Below, one piece after another: positions 1-6,932 of a stretch of DNA of 12,526 nt. Positions within the stretch are counted from its first letter, which is position 1. Every line of letters begins with the position of its first letter. The position numbers were made by a program, and so were the translations under genes. A model generated the notes under the pieces. It did no database searches. It was not told the DNA's origin and saw only the letters and a program-made list of their open reading frames with translations. Location: NCBI GenBank assembly GCA_026195755.1, contig JAPHRL010000084.1, forward strand, positions 1 to 12,526, read 5' to 3'. The DNA is from Kangiella sp. Its GTDB lineage: Bacteria; Pseudomonadota; Gammaproteobacteria; Enterobacterales; Kangiellaceae.

Positions 1-317
1 ATAGATTAAGTCACTATTTGAAGCCCAGTTTGGCGAAGCAGATTATTACTTATGAAAGATTAGTTAAGAAGCCAGAACAAACCTTACAAGAGATCGCGCA
101 GGGTTTAAAAATTTCATATTCGGACAAACTTGTAAATCATTATCAGTCAGGCACGCAATTAGGAGATGTTGCAGTGCATGAGCACCATCAGAATGTAGGA
201 AAAAAAATTTCTACTGAAAATATATATAAATGGAAAAGTCATTTGAGTGAGGCTGAGCTAAAGACTGTATGTAAGCTATTAAAAAAAGAAAGAGAAAAGT
301 ATGGTTACAAGCTTTAG
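1..317 (+). CDS. Sulfotransferase, C-terminal part (5' end outside window)
   Basis: This is the 3' end of a longer gene. The frame is open to the first base of the window (first full codon at 3), and the TTG at 18 is internal. The visible 100 or so residues begin just before a YERLVKKPEQTL segment, the sulfotransferase C-terminal motif usually written YEDLvxdPexTL, which lies after the 3'-phosphate-binding region. They end with a KWKSHLSEAEL...EKYGYKL tail typical of PAPS-dependent sulfotransferases. The PAPS-binding N-terminal half would be upstream and cannot be checked. The last 17 bases overlap the start of the flippase gene, implying co-transcription and probably coupled translation. The likely role is cytoplasmic transfer of sulfate from PAPS to the growing polysaccharide repeat unit. 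The family is fairly secure; the acceptor is unknown. Confidence 0.75.
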   Translation, partial: RLSHYLKPSLAKQIITYERLVKKPEQTLQEIAQGLKISYSDKLVNHYQSGTQLGDVAVHEHHQNVGKKISTENIYKWKSHLSEAELKTVCKLLKKEREKYGYKL

Positions 318-1614
318 AAATAAGTTAATAAAAAATAGTGGAATTGCTTTTATAGGTAGAGTGTTAACTTTAGCTTTTACACTTGCATTAACCGTGTTAG
401 TAACACGCAGTGTTTCGGTAGAACAGTCAGGTTTGTTTTTTTTTATAACGAGTGCGGCACTTTTTTCATCAATAATTGGGCGCTTTGGGTTAGAAGTGTC
501 GGCATTGAGGTTTATATCTGAGAATATAGAGGGCAATAGGTCTTTAGCTTATGGTATCTATTGGTTTTGCTTTAAAAAAGTTGTAAAGCAATCAATTATC
601 AGTATTCCAATATTAGTCATATCATTAGAACTATCAAACTTTACTTATGATGTTAAAATTCTTTTGCCAGCCTTGGCATTTTCTATTTTATTAACCTGGC
701 AATATTATATATTTGAAGCTTCAAGAAAAATATTAGGTATAGGACATTCTGTTATTTTTGGTGGGTTGTTGCTCTATTTGTTAACAACAATTTTTGTTCT
801 TATCTACAAGACTTTCTTTTTGGTACAGCTATCTACTGTTTTTACTCTGGCTTCGATTTCCCTTCTAATTAGTTTAACTTTTTCGTTCTACTTAACTAAA
901 AAGAGCCAAGAAATACAATCAGTCACCCCTGCTAATATAATAGATGCCCCACTAAAACACAGCATAGTAAAAGCAGCCAGTCCTATTGGAATAAAAGCAA
1001 TTCTTGCATTTGTTTTAACAAACGGTGACATATGGATAATGAGCTTTTTCTTGTCTCCTGAAGAAGTAGCAATATATGGAGCTGCATCAAGGCTTGTTTT
1101 TTTAGTCTCATTTACCCTGCAAATCGTTAACATAGTTGTTTCGCCTGAAATATCAAAAAAGTCGAACGATAAATCTAAAGAATTTGAAAGTTTTTTGAAA
1201 GCATCAGCATTCCCACCATTTGTTGTCTCAATGTTGCTTGCTTTTCTTTTTATTTTCTTTGGTGAATTTATACTTGGTTTGCTATTTGGAGAAGCTTTTT
1301 CTGAAGGTTATGTGATTTTAAGTATCCTTACGGTAGGCAAAGTAGTTAATGCTTACACAGGTTCTTGTGGTTATGTTTTATTGATGAAAGGTTTCGAGAG
1401 GTATGCACTATATTCAGTAGCAGTTGTCGGAAGCTTTACTATTTTACTGTCAATTGTATTATTGAATTATTGGGGAGCAAAAGGGGTTGCTATTGCATTT
1501 GCTTTAGGGCTTTCTATGCAGCAGCTTAGTATACTGTACTTTTGTCGCCATAAAGTTGGTATAAATACAGTTGCTTCCTTAAGGGAGTTTAAGAAACTAA
1601 TAGGTGTGCATTAA
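301..1614 (+). CDS. Wzx-type polysaccharide flippase
   Basis: A 437-residue integral membrane protein with about 12 hydrophobic segments, the usual size of Wzx/RfbX flippases (MOP superfamily). The N-terminus reads NKLIKNSGIAFIGRVLTL followed by a TRSVSVEQSGLF segment, the familiar pattern of helix 1, short loop and 'eqyGlf' before helix 2. It would flip the undecaprenyl-diphosphate-linked repeat unit from the cytoplasmic to the periplasmic face of the inner membrane, upstream of Wzy polymerisation. The ATG at 301 lies inside the preceding sulfotransferase gene (17-base overlap) and follows an A/G-rich stretch that can serve as ribosome binding site. The next gene starts 2 bases after the stop. 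The gene is markedly A/T-rich by eye, like many O-unit genes. Family assignment is strong; it could also be called an oligosaccharide flippase family protein without commitment to O-antigen or capsule. Confidence 0.9.
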   Translation: MVTSFRNKLIKNSGIAFIGRVLTLAFTLALTVLVTRSVSVEQSGLFFFITSAALFSSIIGRFGLEVSALRFISENIEGNRSLAYGIYWFCFKKVVKQSIISIPILVISLELSNFTYDVKILLPALAFSILLTWQYYIFEASRKILGIGHSVIFGGLLLYLLTTIFVLIYKTFFLVQLSTVFTLASISLLISLTFSFYLTKKSQEIQSVTPANIIDAPLKHSIVKAASPIGIKAILAFVLTNGDIWIMSFFLSPEEVAIYGAASRLVFLVSFTLQIVNIVVSPEISKKSNDKSKEFESFLKASAFPPFVVSMLLAFLFIFFGEFILGLLFGEAFSEGYVILSILTVGKVVNAYTGSCGYVLLMKGFERYALYSVAVVGSFTILLSIVLLNYWGAKGVAIAFALGLSMQQLSILYFCRHKVGINTVASLREFKKLIGVH

Positions 1615-1616
1615 AT

Positions 1617-2234
1617 ATGTATAATACACTAAAAGAGTTTATCTTGAATATACTAAGGATCATGAAACCTTATAAAGGTATCTATATTGCAAGAGGCTCA
1701 AAGTTAAATAAGTACGTAAAAGTAGGAAAAGGGACTCGTATCAATGGCCCTTGTTTTATTATGGGAGTCCAAGGTAATTGTGTAGAAATAGGAAACTACT
1801 GCGCTATAGGACATAATTTGAGGGTTCGCTCGAGAAATCATTCGATGAACTATGCAAATGTACAAGATAAATTACAAAAAGAAATAGGCGCTAAGTCACT
1901 TGACGATACTAAGGGAGGAGTATCAATCGGTAATGCGGTTTGGATCGGTGATAATGTCACAATTTTATCAGGAGTGAATGTTGGAGATGGTGCAGTGATA
2001 GGCGCTGGCTCAGTAGTTACAAAGAATGTTAAAAGCTATTCGGTTGTTGCTGGCGTCCCCGCAAAGTTTATAAAAATGCGGTTCACTGATGAAATTATAG
2101 AAATTCTTAATCGTATAAAGTGGTGGAGTTGGTCAGAGCATGAAATACAGAGCAGGGTTGATTTTTTCAATATTGATCTTACTCATAAAAATGCTTCATC
2201 TAAAATTCTTGAGTCTTTACGAAATGAGTTATAA
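1617..2234 (+). CDS. CatB/Vat-type hexapeptide O-acyltransferase
   Basis: A 205-residue left-handed beta-helix acyltransferase. Hexapeptide repeats run from about residue 38 (VKVGKGTRINGP) to 150 (VVAGVPAKFIKMR). Residue H75, in RSRNHS, is the likely catalytic histidine in the loop that projects from the helix. The C-terminal FTDEIIEILNRIKWWSW segment is typical of the CatB/xenobiotic-acetyltransferase branch rather than the LacA/NodL branch. The expected reaction is acetyl (or other acyl) transfer from acyl-CoA to a sugar hydroxyl or amino group on a nucleotide sugar or lipid-linked unit in the cytoplasm. The start is 2 bases after the flippase stop, and the last 11 bases overlap the next sulfotransferase gene. 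It is the first member of the acyltransferase-sulfotransferase-deacetylase triad. The fold is certain; the substrate cannot be read from sequence. Confidence 0.88.
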   Translation: MYNTLKEFILNILRIMKPYKGIYIARGSKLNKYVKVGKGTRINGPCFIMGVQGNCVEIGNYCAIGHNLRVRSRNHSMNYANVQDKLQKEIGAKSLDDTKGGVSIGNAVWIGDNVTILSGVNVGDGAVIGAGSVVTKNVKSYSVVAGVPAKFIKMRFTDEIIEILNRIKWWSWSEHEIQSRVDFFNIDLTHKNASSKILESLRNEL

Positions 2235-3069
2235 GTTGGATTTTATTGTTGTTGGTGGCGCAAAATGTGGAACGACATCGCTTTATAATATTCTTTTGCA
2301 ATCAAATTACATTGCACTACCCGAAAAAAAAGATTTTCATTTCTTCGATACTAACGATTATAACTCTTTAGGTTTTGATTATTATTGGTCTTTATTTAAG
2401 TCGCAGGAAGCGCTGCTTTTAGGAGAGGTTTCTGCAAACTATGTATATAGTGAGTTAGCTCTTCAAAGACTAAAGTCACATAATAAAGAGATGAAAGTGA
2501 TCTACATCATAAGGCATCCTGCTGAGAGGACAGTTTCGGAGTATCTGCATCAAAAGCGTAATGGGAAAATTGATGGTCAATTAATCGATTACATTAATAG
2601 TAGAGATATTACGAAGAACTCTAATGATATGCTCGATAAGCTTTTTCGGCGCTCTAACTATCAATATTGGTTAGGTCTCATCAATAAATATTTTGATACT
2701 GATTCTGTCATGGTTCTGGACATACACGAGTTGAATAATATTGAAAGTTTAAATAACAAGCTTTCCTCGTTTCTTGGTGTTGAGGATTTGTGTTTGCAGA
2801 AACCAGTTGCTTCTAATCGAAGTGCAGTTACCAAATTTAGACGGATTAATAATCTGTTAAAGGGCGACAATTGGCTTAAGCGTATGCTTAAAACTGTTAT
2901 CAGAAGCCATGGATTAAGAGGGCGGCTGAGAGTGATGCTTAGGAGACTTAATTCGAATGAAGTAAGTAGTGACGAGGTCTCCGAGATGAAAAAACTCTTA
3001 GAGGCGCATATGTCGGATGATATTAGAGCCTACAGAGATATACTTAACAATGAAAAAATACGTTCATAA
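2224..3069 (+). CDS. Heparan-sulfotransferase-like sulfotransferase
   Basis: About 281 residues from the ATG at 2224, which is preferred because it precedes the conserved first strand by only four codons and gives an 11-base overlap with the upstream stop; an open extension back to 2140 has no support. The PAPS 5'-phosphosulfate loop is VGGAKCGTTSL (residues 10-20). The 3'-phosphate motif is IIRHPAERTVSEY, with R97 and S105. Between them, KKDFHFFD (D37, H39, D42) and a GEVSANYVYS segment lie where heparan sulfate 3-O- and N-sulfotransferases have their E-x-H-F-F-D catalytic strip and ExTPxYF segment. It should act in the cytoplasm on a lipid-linked or nascent glycan. The oddity is Asp at the usual catalytic-base Glu position. 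The deacetylase gene overlaps its last 20 bases. The family is secure; the heparan-like acceptor is inference from motif pattern. Confidence 0.9.
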   Translation: MSYKLDFIVVGGAKCGTTSLYNILLQSNYIALPEKKDFHFFDTNDYNSLGFDYYWSLFKSQEALLLGEVSANYVYSELALQRLKSHNKEMKVIYIIRHPAERTVSEYLHQKRNGKIDGQLIDYINSRDITKNSNDMLDKLFRRSNYQYWLGLINKYFDTDSVMVLDIHELNNIESLNNKLSSFLGVEDLCLQKPVASNRSAVTKFRRINNLLKGDNWLKRMLKTVIRSHGLRGRLRVMLRRLNSNEVSSDEVSEMKKLLEAHMSDDIRAYRDILNNEKIRS

Positions 3070-3778
3070 CATTGCGTTTAAGGCCTTGTATTATAGTGGC
3101 CTAGCTTTTATTTATCGCATTCTTTTCCAAAGAAGACGTCCGACAGTTCTGCTTTTTCACGAGTTAGATCAGGCAGGTGCATCGATGGCTGTAGATGCAT
3201 TGTCTACTCGGTACAACATCGTTTCTTCAGATATTCTTGTTGATTGTATATTGGCGAAGAGTTTCTTTGATCTTCCCGACTATCCACTAATATTAACTTT
3301 TGATGATGGTAGGAAATCAAATTTATCAATTAATGTTTTCTCAAAAAACGATATACCAGCAACTAATTTCATATCAAGTTCTAATGAAAGATTAGATGGC
3401 AAAAAATTCATAAGCGCATCTGAGATCACTGATTTATCAAACAATTTTAGTATTGAGTCACATGCACATTCTCATCCCAGAATGGATGAGCTTGACCTAT
3501 CTCAGCAAATGAATGAAATAAATCAAAACAGTGCTTTCATTGAGAGTGTTACCGGAATTCGTCCATTACTGTTTGCATATCCATACGGTAAGTATAATGA
3601 GGATAGCGTAAAAGCAGTCAAGGAGTGTGGGATGAAAGCTGCGTTTACGGTTGATCCAGGATACGTTGATATTAAAGATGGACCTTACAAGATCAAAAGA
3701 ATCTGTGTTTCTAATAGACCAACTAAAGAAGAGCTAATTGTTAAGGCAAGCGGAATCCTTACAATTTTAAAAAGATGA
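3050..3778 (+). CDS. NodB-type polysaccharide deacetylase
   Basis: 242 residues from the ATG at 3050 (an in-frame ATG at 3017 would give a longer 20-base-plus overlap and a charged, unlikely N-terminus). NodB-homology motifs are in order: TFDDG at 83-87 (D85 base, D86 metal ligand), SHAHSHP at 137-143 (H138 and H142 metal ligands), and FAYPYG at 175-180. An LLFHELD segment near residue 34 is typical of the PgaB/IcaB-like branch. The first 25 residues are hydrophobic with flanking basic residues, suggesting membrane association, but no clear signal-peptidase site is visible. It would remove N- or O-acetyl groups from the glycan. The gene overlaps the sulfotransferase before it by 20 bases and the polymerase after it by ATGA, so translation is probably coupled. 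Placement next to a sulfotransferase suggests it frees an amino group for sulfation. Confidence 0.88.
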   Translation: MKKYVHNIAFKALYYSGLAFIYRILFQRRRPTVLLFHELDQAGASMAVDALSTRYNIVSSDILVDCILAKSFFDLPDYPLILTFDDGRKSNLSINVFSKNDIPATNFISSSNERLDGKKFISASEITDLSNNFSIESHAHSHPRMDELDLSQQMNEINQNSAFIESVTGIRPLLFAYPYGKYNEDSVKAVKECGMKAAFTVDPGYVDIKDGPYKIKRICVSNRPTKEELIVKASGILTILKR

Positions 3779-5061
3779 ATAATCCTTTCGCTTTGAGACT
3801 GAACTATCCAAGGTTTATAGCAGTTTATATCATTGTTTTACCTTCGCTTATTGACCTCTTGCATGGCTTCCTTGATACAAAATTTGGTTTTGGGTTAGTC
3901 TCTTCTGCTTATAGGGCTAGCATCATCTTAATGGCACTGCTTATATTTTTCTTCCAATTAAAAATTTCTAATTGTATCTCTCTTATATCTTTATTTATTA
4001 TCTATCTTTCCGCTTTGTTCTTCTGGTATGTGACGGGTAATGTGCATTTATTTACAGAAATTTCGACATTCGTAAATATTAGCCTGGTGTTCGTCGTTAT
4101 ATATATTTTCTTTTGGTTGCTAAAAAATACCAGTCTAACAACTGATTTCATATATGCCTGTATTGTTAAGTATGGTTTATACACATCAATAATTCTTGTG
4201 GTCTCACTTATTTTTGGGATTGGAGAAGCTACATACTCCAATAGTGCTGGTGATGTTTATGGTTTCGGAACTCAGTCATTCTATATCGCGGGTAATGTTT
4301 TAGGTTTATCCCTCGTTTTATCTCAACTAACTGCTGGTTACTTGTATTTTAAAACATCAGAAAATAAATATTTCTTTTACTTTATTTTAATATTTGCAGG
4401 GGCATTTAGTATCGGAAGTCGTACGGGTATGGCTGTTTCATCCCTTTTGTTGGGGGTGTTTTTAGTTAGCGTATTATTTAATGGTAAAAGTAGTATGGTC
4501 CTTAGGGTATCTGTATTAGCTTTAGCATTGCCAGCGTCCGTTCTTGTTGGCTACAAGGCTTATGAGGTGGTCACTAAATACCCTAGGATGGTTGAAAAAG
4601 TTGAAATGTTAATTACAGCCAATATTAGGGCAGAGCATGGTGATGCGGTTAAAAGCTATTTGGATGAAAGGGCACTAAGCCACAATTTATATGGTGAAGG
4701 ATATAGTTCTTATATAAAAAACTTAGCTGCCTACAGTCCTAAACAAAGGGAGACTGCTACGGCAGAGCAAGACTTGTATGATGCAATTGGGGTATACGGA
4801 CTTGTCATAAGCATACTACTGTTTATGCCATACCTGATATCCTTAATCGCTTCTGGTGCTAGTTTTCTTTTCGGCAAAAATCAAAAGCTAACTTCCGCAT
4901 TTCTTTTTGCATCAGTATTAATGATTTTGGGACATAGTATTATTGCGGGACACGTAGTCTTTAGTTCGAAAATGCTACAGTTTGCCGCAATATTTATTGC
5001 TTTATCCTTTAGCTTGTCATTTTCTCTTAATAAAACTAAAGTCACTGATGTTCATAGTTAA
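3775..5061 (+). CDS. Wzy-like O-antigen/capsule polymerase (O-antigen ligase family)
   Basis: A 428-residue multi-spanning membrane protein with roughly 10-12 hydrophobic segments. Features typical of Wzy/WaaL-type proteins are a GSRTGMAVSSLLLG helix after the first membrane block and a long hydrophilic periplasmic loop at about residues 265-335. That loop ends in TAEQDLYDAIGVYGLV, matching the 'E-x-D-x-x-d-x-x-G-x-y-G' ending common to these loops. It would join flipped repeat units on the periplasmic face. Start ATGA overlaps the deacetylase stop by 4 bases. The 3' end overlaps the opposite-strand lyase gene by 45 bases (5017-5061), so no terminator separates the two. It could be a ligase rather than a polymerase; sequence alone does not separate them, but the Wzx neighbour favours polymerase. 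Confidence 0.82.
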   Translation: MNNPFALRLNYPRFIAVYIIVLPSLIDLLHGFLDTKFGFGLVSSAYRASIILMALLIFFFQLKISNCISLISLFIIYLSALFFWYVTGNVHLFTEISTFVNISLVFVVIYIFFWLLKNTSLTTDFIYACIVKYGLYTSIILVVSLIFGIGEATYSNSAGDVYGFGTQSFYIAGNVLGLSLVLSQLTAGYLYFKTSENKYFFYFILIFAGAFSIGSRTGMAVSSLLLGVFLVSVLFNGKSSMVLRVSVLALALPASVLVGYKAYEVVTKYPRMVEKVEMLITANIRAEHGDAVKSYLDERALSHNLYGEGYSSYIKNLAAYSPKQRETATAEQDLYDAIGVYGLVISILLFMPYLISLIASGASFLFGKNQKLTSAFLFASVLMILGHSIIAGHVVFSSKMLQFAAIFIALSFSLSFSLNKTKVTDVHS

Positions 5062-5943
5062 ATGACCGTCATAGCTGCAAAAGTCTTGATTTTGCTTCTT
5101 GGTATATATCGATTTCTTTTCTGGCGCTGAAACGTACCACCCAATTTTGAAGAAGTTAGGTTGGCTATTTTGGCGTACGGGCAGTCTAAAATATGAGTCC
5201 TCATCTAGGTGCTGTGGTTTCAACAGTTGGGATTTTGCATTCTCTATGTCGAGCTTGATATAACCTGGCTCATTAAAGCTTTTGTTATCTTTGATTTCTA
5301 GAAAGATATTATAGTTTTCATTTTGCATGATTTCGTATGAGATTAAGTTTTTTATACAATAACCTTTATTGGTTGGTGTTTCTTTGTCATCACAAAAGCC
5401 TGTGGAGCGGAAAACTTTCGAACTCAACGTTAGTTTATATAGGTCCGGATCATTATTCTCCAGCTTGGTTAAGTAAAGCCCGACAACTGGTGAGCCTCCT
5501 TTTACAGAGTCGTCCAGGGGGTGACTGTAAGAATGTATTTGCGCAATAAACGCACCATTTGCCCAGCTTTTTAAGATGTTATTACTGTCTTCGAACGCAA
5601 ATTTCCACCTGTAGGTTGTGTGATAATACTGTTGATCAATTGGCTGCCAGCTGTATTTTCTTTTTATTGCATGGAACTTGGCATCGTATGGCTCTATGAT
5701 TTCTGTCCTAAAGCCATTGGCGTGGAAGTTACATGGCTCCCAATTAAGAGTTAGCTGACTTCCCGATGATGTACTTTTTAGATATACCCCTCGCTCTTGT
5801 TGCTTTTGTCCAACCCAGCAGGCTGGAAAGAGACTTAACAAATCCTTGGTCGAGGTTATCGTGTCTTTCTCTTGTGTCCAGCACAAGTTTTCGTTGCTAA
5901 CGCTACTAAGCATAAGTTGAATAACTATGTATGTAACTAGCAT
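5017..5943 (-). CDS. Probable exported jelly-roll polysaccharide lyase (heparinase I/alginate lyase type)
   Basis: 308 residues, the only minus-strand gene. The start ATG (complement of 5941-5943) has a canonical AAGGAG six bases upstream. Three motifs of beta-jelly-roll polysaccharide lyases occur in order: R79-T-E (FRTEII), Q135-I-H137 (FIAQIHS) and F265-K-I-G-W-Y270 (NFFKIGWY). These match the R-T/S-E, Q-I/V/W-H and YFKxGxY signatures in which His and Tyr are the catalytic pair in PL7, PL13 and related families. Six cysteines and a short hydrophobic N-terminus (residues 1-16) fit export, although the n-region lacks a basic residue, so the signal peptide is uncertain. It probably cleaves the uronic-acid-containing product of this locus for length control, release or clearance. 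It overlaps wzy tail to tail and is almost back to back with the next sulfotransferase gene. Exact lyase family is not resolved. Confidence 0.72.
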   Translation of the reverse strand: MLVTYIVIQLMLSSVSNENLCWTQEKDTITSTKDLLSLFPACWVGQKQQERGVYLKSTSSGSQLTLNWEPCNFHANGFRTEIIEPYDAKFHAIKRKYSWQPIDQQYYHTTYRWKFAFEDSNNILKSWANGAFIAQIHSYSHPLDDSVKGGSPVVGLYLTKLENNDPDLYKLTLSSKVFRSTGFCDDKETPTNKGYCIKNLISYEIMQNENYNIFLEIKDNKSFNEPGYIKLDIENAKSQLLKPQHLDEDSYFRLPVRQNSQPNFFKIGWYVSAPEKKSIYTKKQNQDFCSYDGHLTMNISDFSFIKRK

Positions 5944-5946
5944 AAA
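5917..5946 (+). promoter_or_regulatory. Candidate promoter for the second plus-strand gene run
   Basis: TTGAAT (5917-5922) and CATAAA (5941-5946) are 18 bases apart, each matching four of six sigma-70 consensus positions. Initiation near 5953 would sit just upstream of the sulfotransferase start at 5976. The -10 would cover the lyase start codon on the other strand, so this promoter and lyase expression could interfere. In an A/T-rich genome such matches arise by chance; it is listed because genes from 5976 onward otherwise depend on transcription reading through the whole antisense lyase gene. Confidence 0.2.
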
Positions 5947-5949
5947 TAA

Positions 5950-5955
5950 CTCCTT
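5950..5955 (-). promoter_or_regulatory. Strong ribosome binding site of the lyase gene
   Basis: On the minus strand the bases read AAGGAG, six bases before the ATG at 5943. This is one of the two perfect Shine-Dalgarno cores seen in the window and fixes the lyase start. The plus-strand genes mostly have weak sites and rely on overlapping stops and starts. Confidence 0.75.
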
Positions 5956-5975
5956 GTAGTATTGGATTGAAGTAT

Positions 5976-6932
5976 ATGATTTTTATTGTAGGCTATTCCC
6001 GTTCGGGAACAAAGATGATGAATAAAATATTAAGTCGGATTGGCTTGGTTAACTTTGTTCCCGAAATTCACTTCTTTGAACAAGAGTATGACTTTAATTC
6101 AGATGAAAATAATACCCCGCTAACGAACACCCAAAAAAATGCCTTGGCACGAAAGCTAGTTTCCATCGTTGGAAGGGTTGGTGATAAGTTAGATGATGGG
6201 CGTACAACTAGTGATTTTTCCAGTAGTTATTTAGATAAAGTTAATCAACTTGAGGCCCCGACCAGTTTGGAGCTATACAGGTTGCTCACATCAATGTTGT
6301 CTACCAAGCTAGAAGTCGACCCAACCCCCCGTAACTCTTACTATATCAAAGAAATTGCTGATTTGATCCCTGAATCCCGATTCATATATATGCTCAGAGA
6401 TCCCCGTGACTGCATTTTGTCTCAGCGAGGTAAATGGAAAAACTATTTTTATAATAAAAAGAGGTATGGTGAAGCACTAAGGCTATGGCTCAACTATAAC
6501 CCTGTTCTAATGGCAAAGTTTTGGCAGCGTTCTATTCAACAGCTAGAGTCATCTCTTAATCATTATAATAAAAGAGTCATAATGATGAAGTATGAGGATA
6601 TAACTACAGAGCCTAGTGAATGCATTGAAAGAATACTTACGTTTATCAATGAAGAGAAACCAATAACCGATTTGAGCTTCATAAAGCGAGATAACACCCA
6701 AAAATGGAAATATAAATTGCCAAAAGCTCATGCCTATATTATTCAATCTATGCTTAAAGAAGAGTTGGTAAAGAATAATTACCAACTTGAAAGCTATGGT
6801 ATCATTGTTAAATTATCCGCATTTCTTCTTAAAGTTTATTATTATTTAAAAGTACCTATTGCTTTACTCGCCAATATCAAACGTATTGGCCAGGCCTTTT
6901 CCACAATCAAACGTAGGATCTTTGGAATTTAA
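5976..6932 (+). CDS. PAPS-dependent sulfotransferase
   Basis: About 318 residues from the ATG at 5976. An in-frame TTG at 5967 would add three residues, and neither start has a strong ribosome binding site; ATG is preferred because IFIVGYSRSGTK then begins at once. FIVGYSRSGTK is the 5'-phosphosulfate loop. YMLRDPRDCILSQ (Arg near 141, Ser near 149) is the 3'-phosphate motif, and MMKYEDITTEPSECI is the usual C-terminal motif. VPEIHFFEQEYD near residue 28 has an E-x-H-F-F-E strip where heparan sulfotransferases have E-x-H-F-F-D. DPTPRNSYYIKEI resembles the ExTPxN segment of the same proteins. It would sulfate the repeat unit in the cytoplasm. It is the first plus-strand gene after the antisense lyase, and the glycosyltransferase follows with no gap. 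The family is secure; the acceptor is unknown. Confidence 0.87.
   Translation: MIFIVGYSRSGTKMMNKILSRIGLVNFVPEIHFFEQEYDFNSDENNTPLTNTQKNALARKLVSIVGRVGDKLDDGRTTSDFSSSYLDKVNQLEAPTSLELYRLLTSMLSTKLEVDPTPRNSYYIKEIADLIPESRFIYMLRDPRDCILSQRGKWKNYFYNKKRYGEALRLWLNYNPVLMAKFWQRSIQQLESSLNHYNKRVIMMKYEDITTEPSECIERILTFINEEKPITDLSFIKRDNTQKWKYKLPKAHAYIIQSMLKEELVKNNYQLESYGIIVKLSAFLLKVYYYLKVPIALLANIKRIGQAFSTIKRRIFGI
5985..6012 (-). promoter_or_regulatory. Candidate sigma-70 promoter for the lyase gene
   Basis: On the minus strand a TACAAT -10 hexamer (complement of 5985-5990) lies 16 bases after a poor TTGTTC -35 (complement of 6007-6012). Transcription would start near 5978, giving a leader of about 35 bases with the AAGGAG site before the lyase ATG. 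The promoter would lie inside the first codons of the divergent sulfotransferase gene. A near-palindrome with arms TTCCCG/CGGGAA (5996-6009) falls in the spacer and -35, but those bases also encode the conserved SRSG of the sulfotransferase. Only the -10 is convincing. Confidence 0.3.

Noticed and set aside
18..317. Stand-alone 99-residue gene starting at TTG 18
   Set aside because: The frame is open to the window edge and the protein lacks the PAPS-binding half; it is the tail of a sulfotransferase.
2140..2223. N-terminal extension of the sulfotransferase with a hydrophobic segment
   Set aside because: It lies wholly within the acyltransferase gene, adds 28 residues before the conserved first strand, and the ATG at 2224 fits the overlap pattern seen at the other junctions.
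5337..5549. Plus-strand small gene inside the lyase region
   Set aside because: It is opposite a full-length minus-strand gene with matching catalytic motifs, and its own translation shows no family features.
5996..6009. TTCCCG/CGGGAA palindrome as a definite operator
   Set aside because: The same bases encode the conserved SRSG of the PAPS loop, so symmetry may be accidental; kept only as part of a low-confidence promoter proposal.
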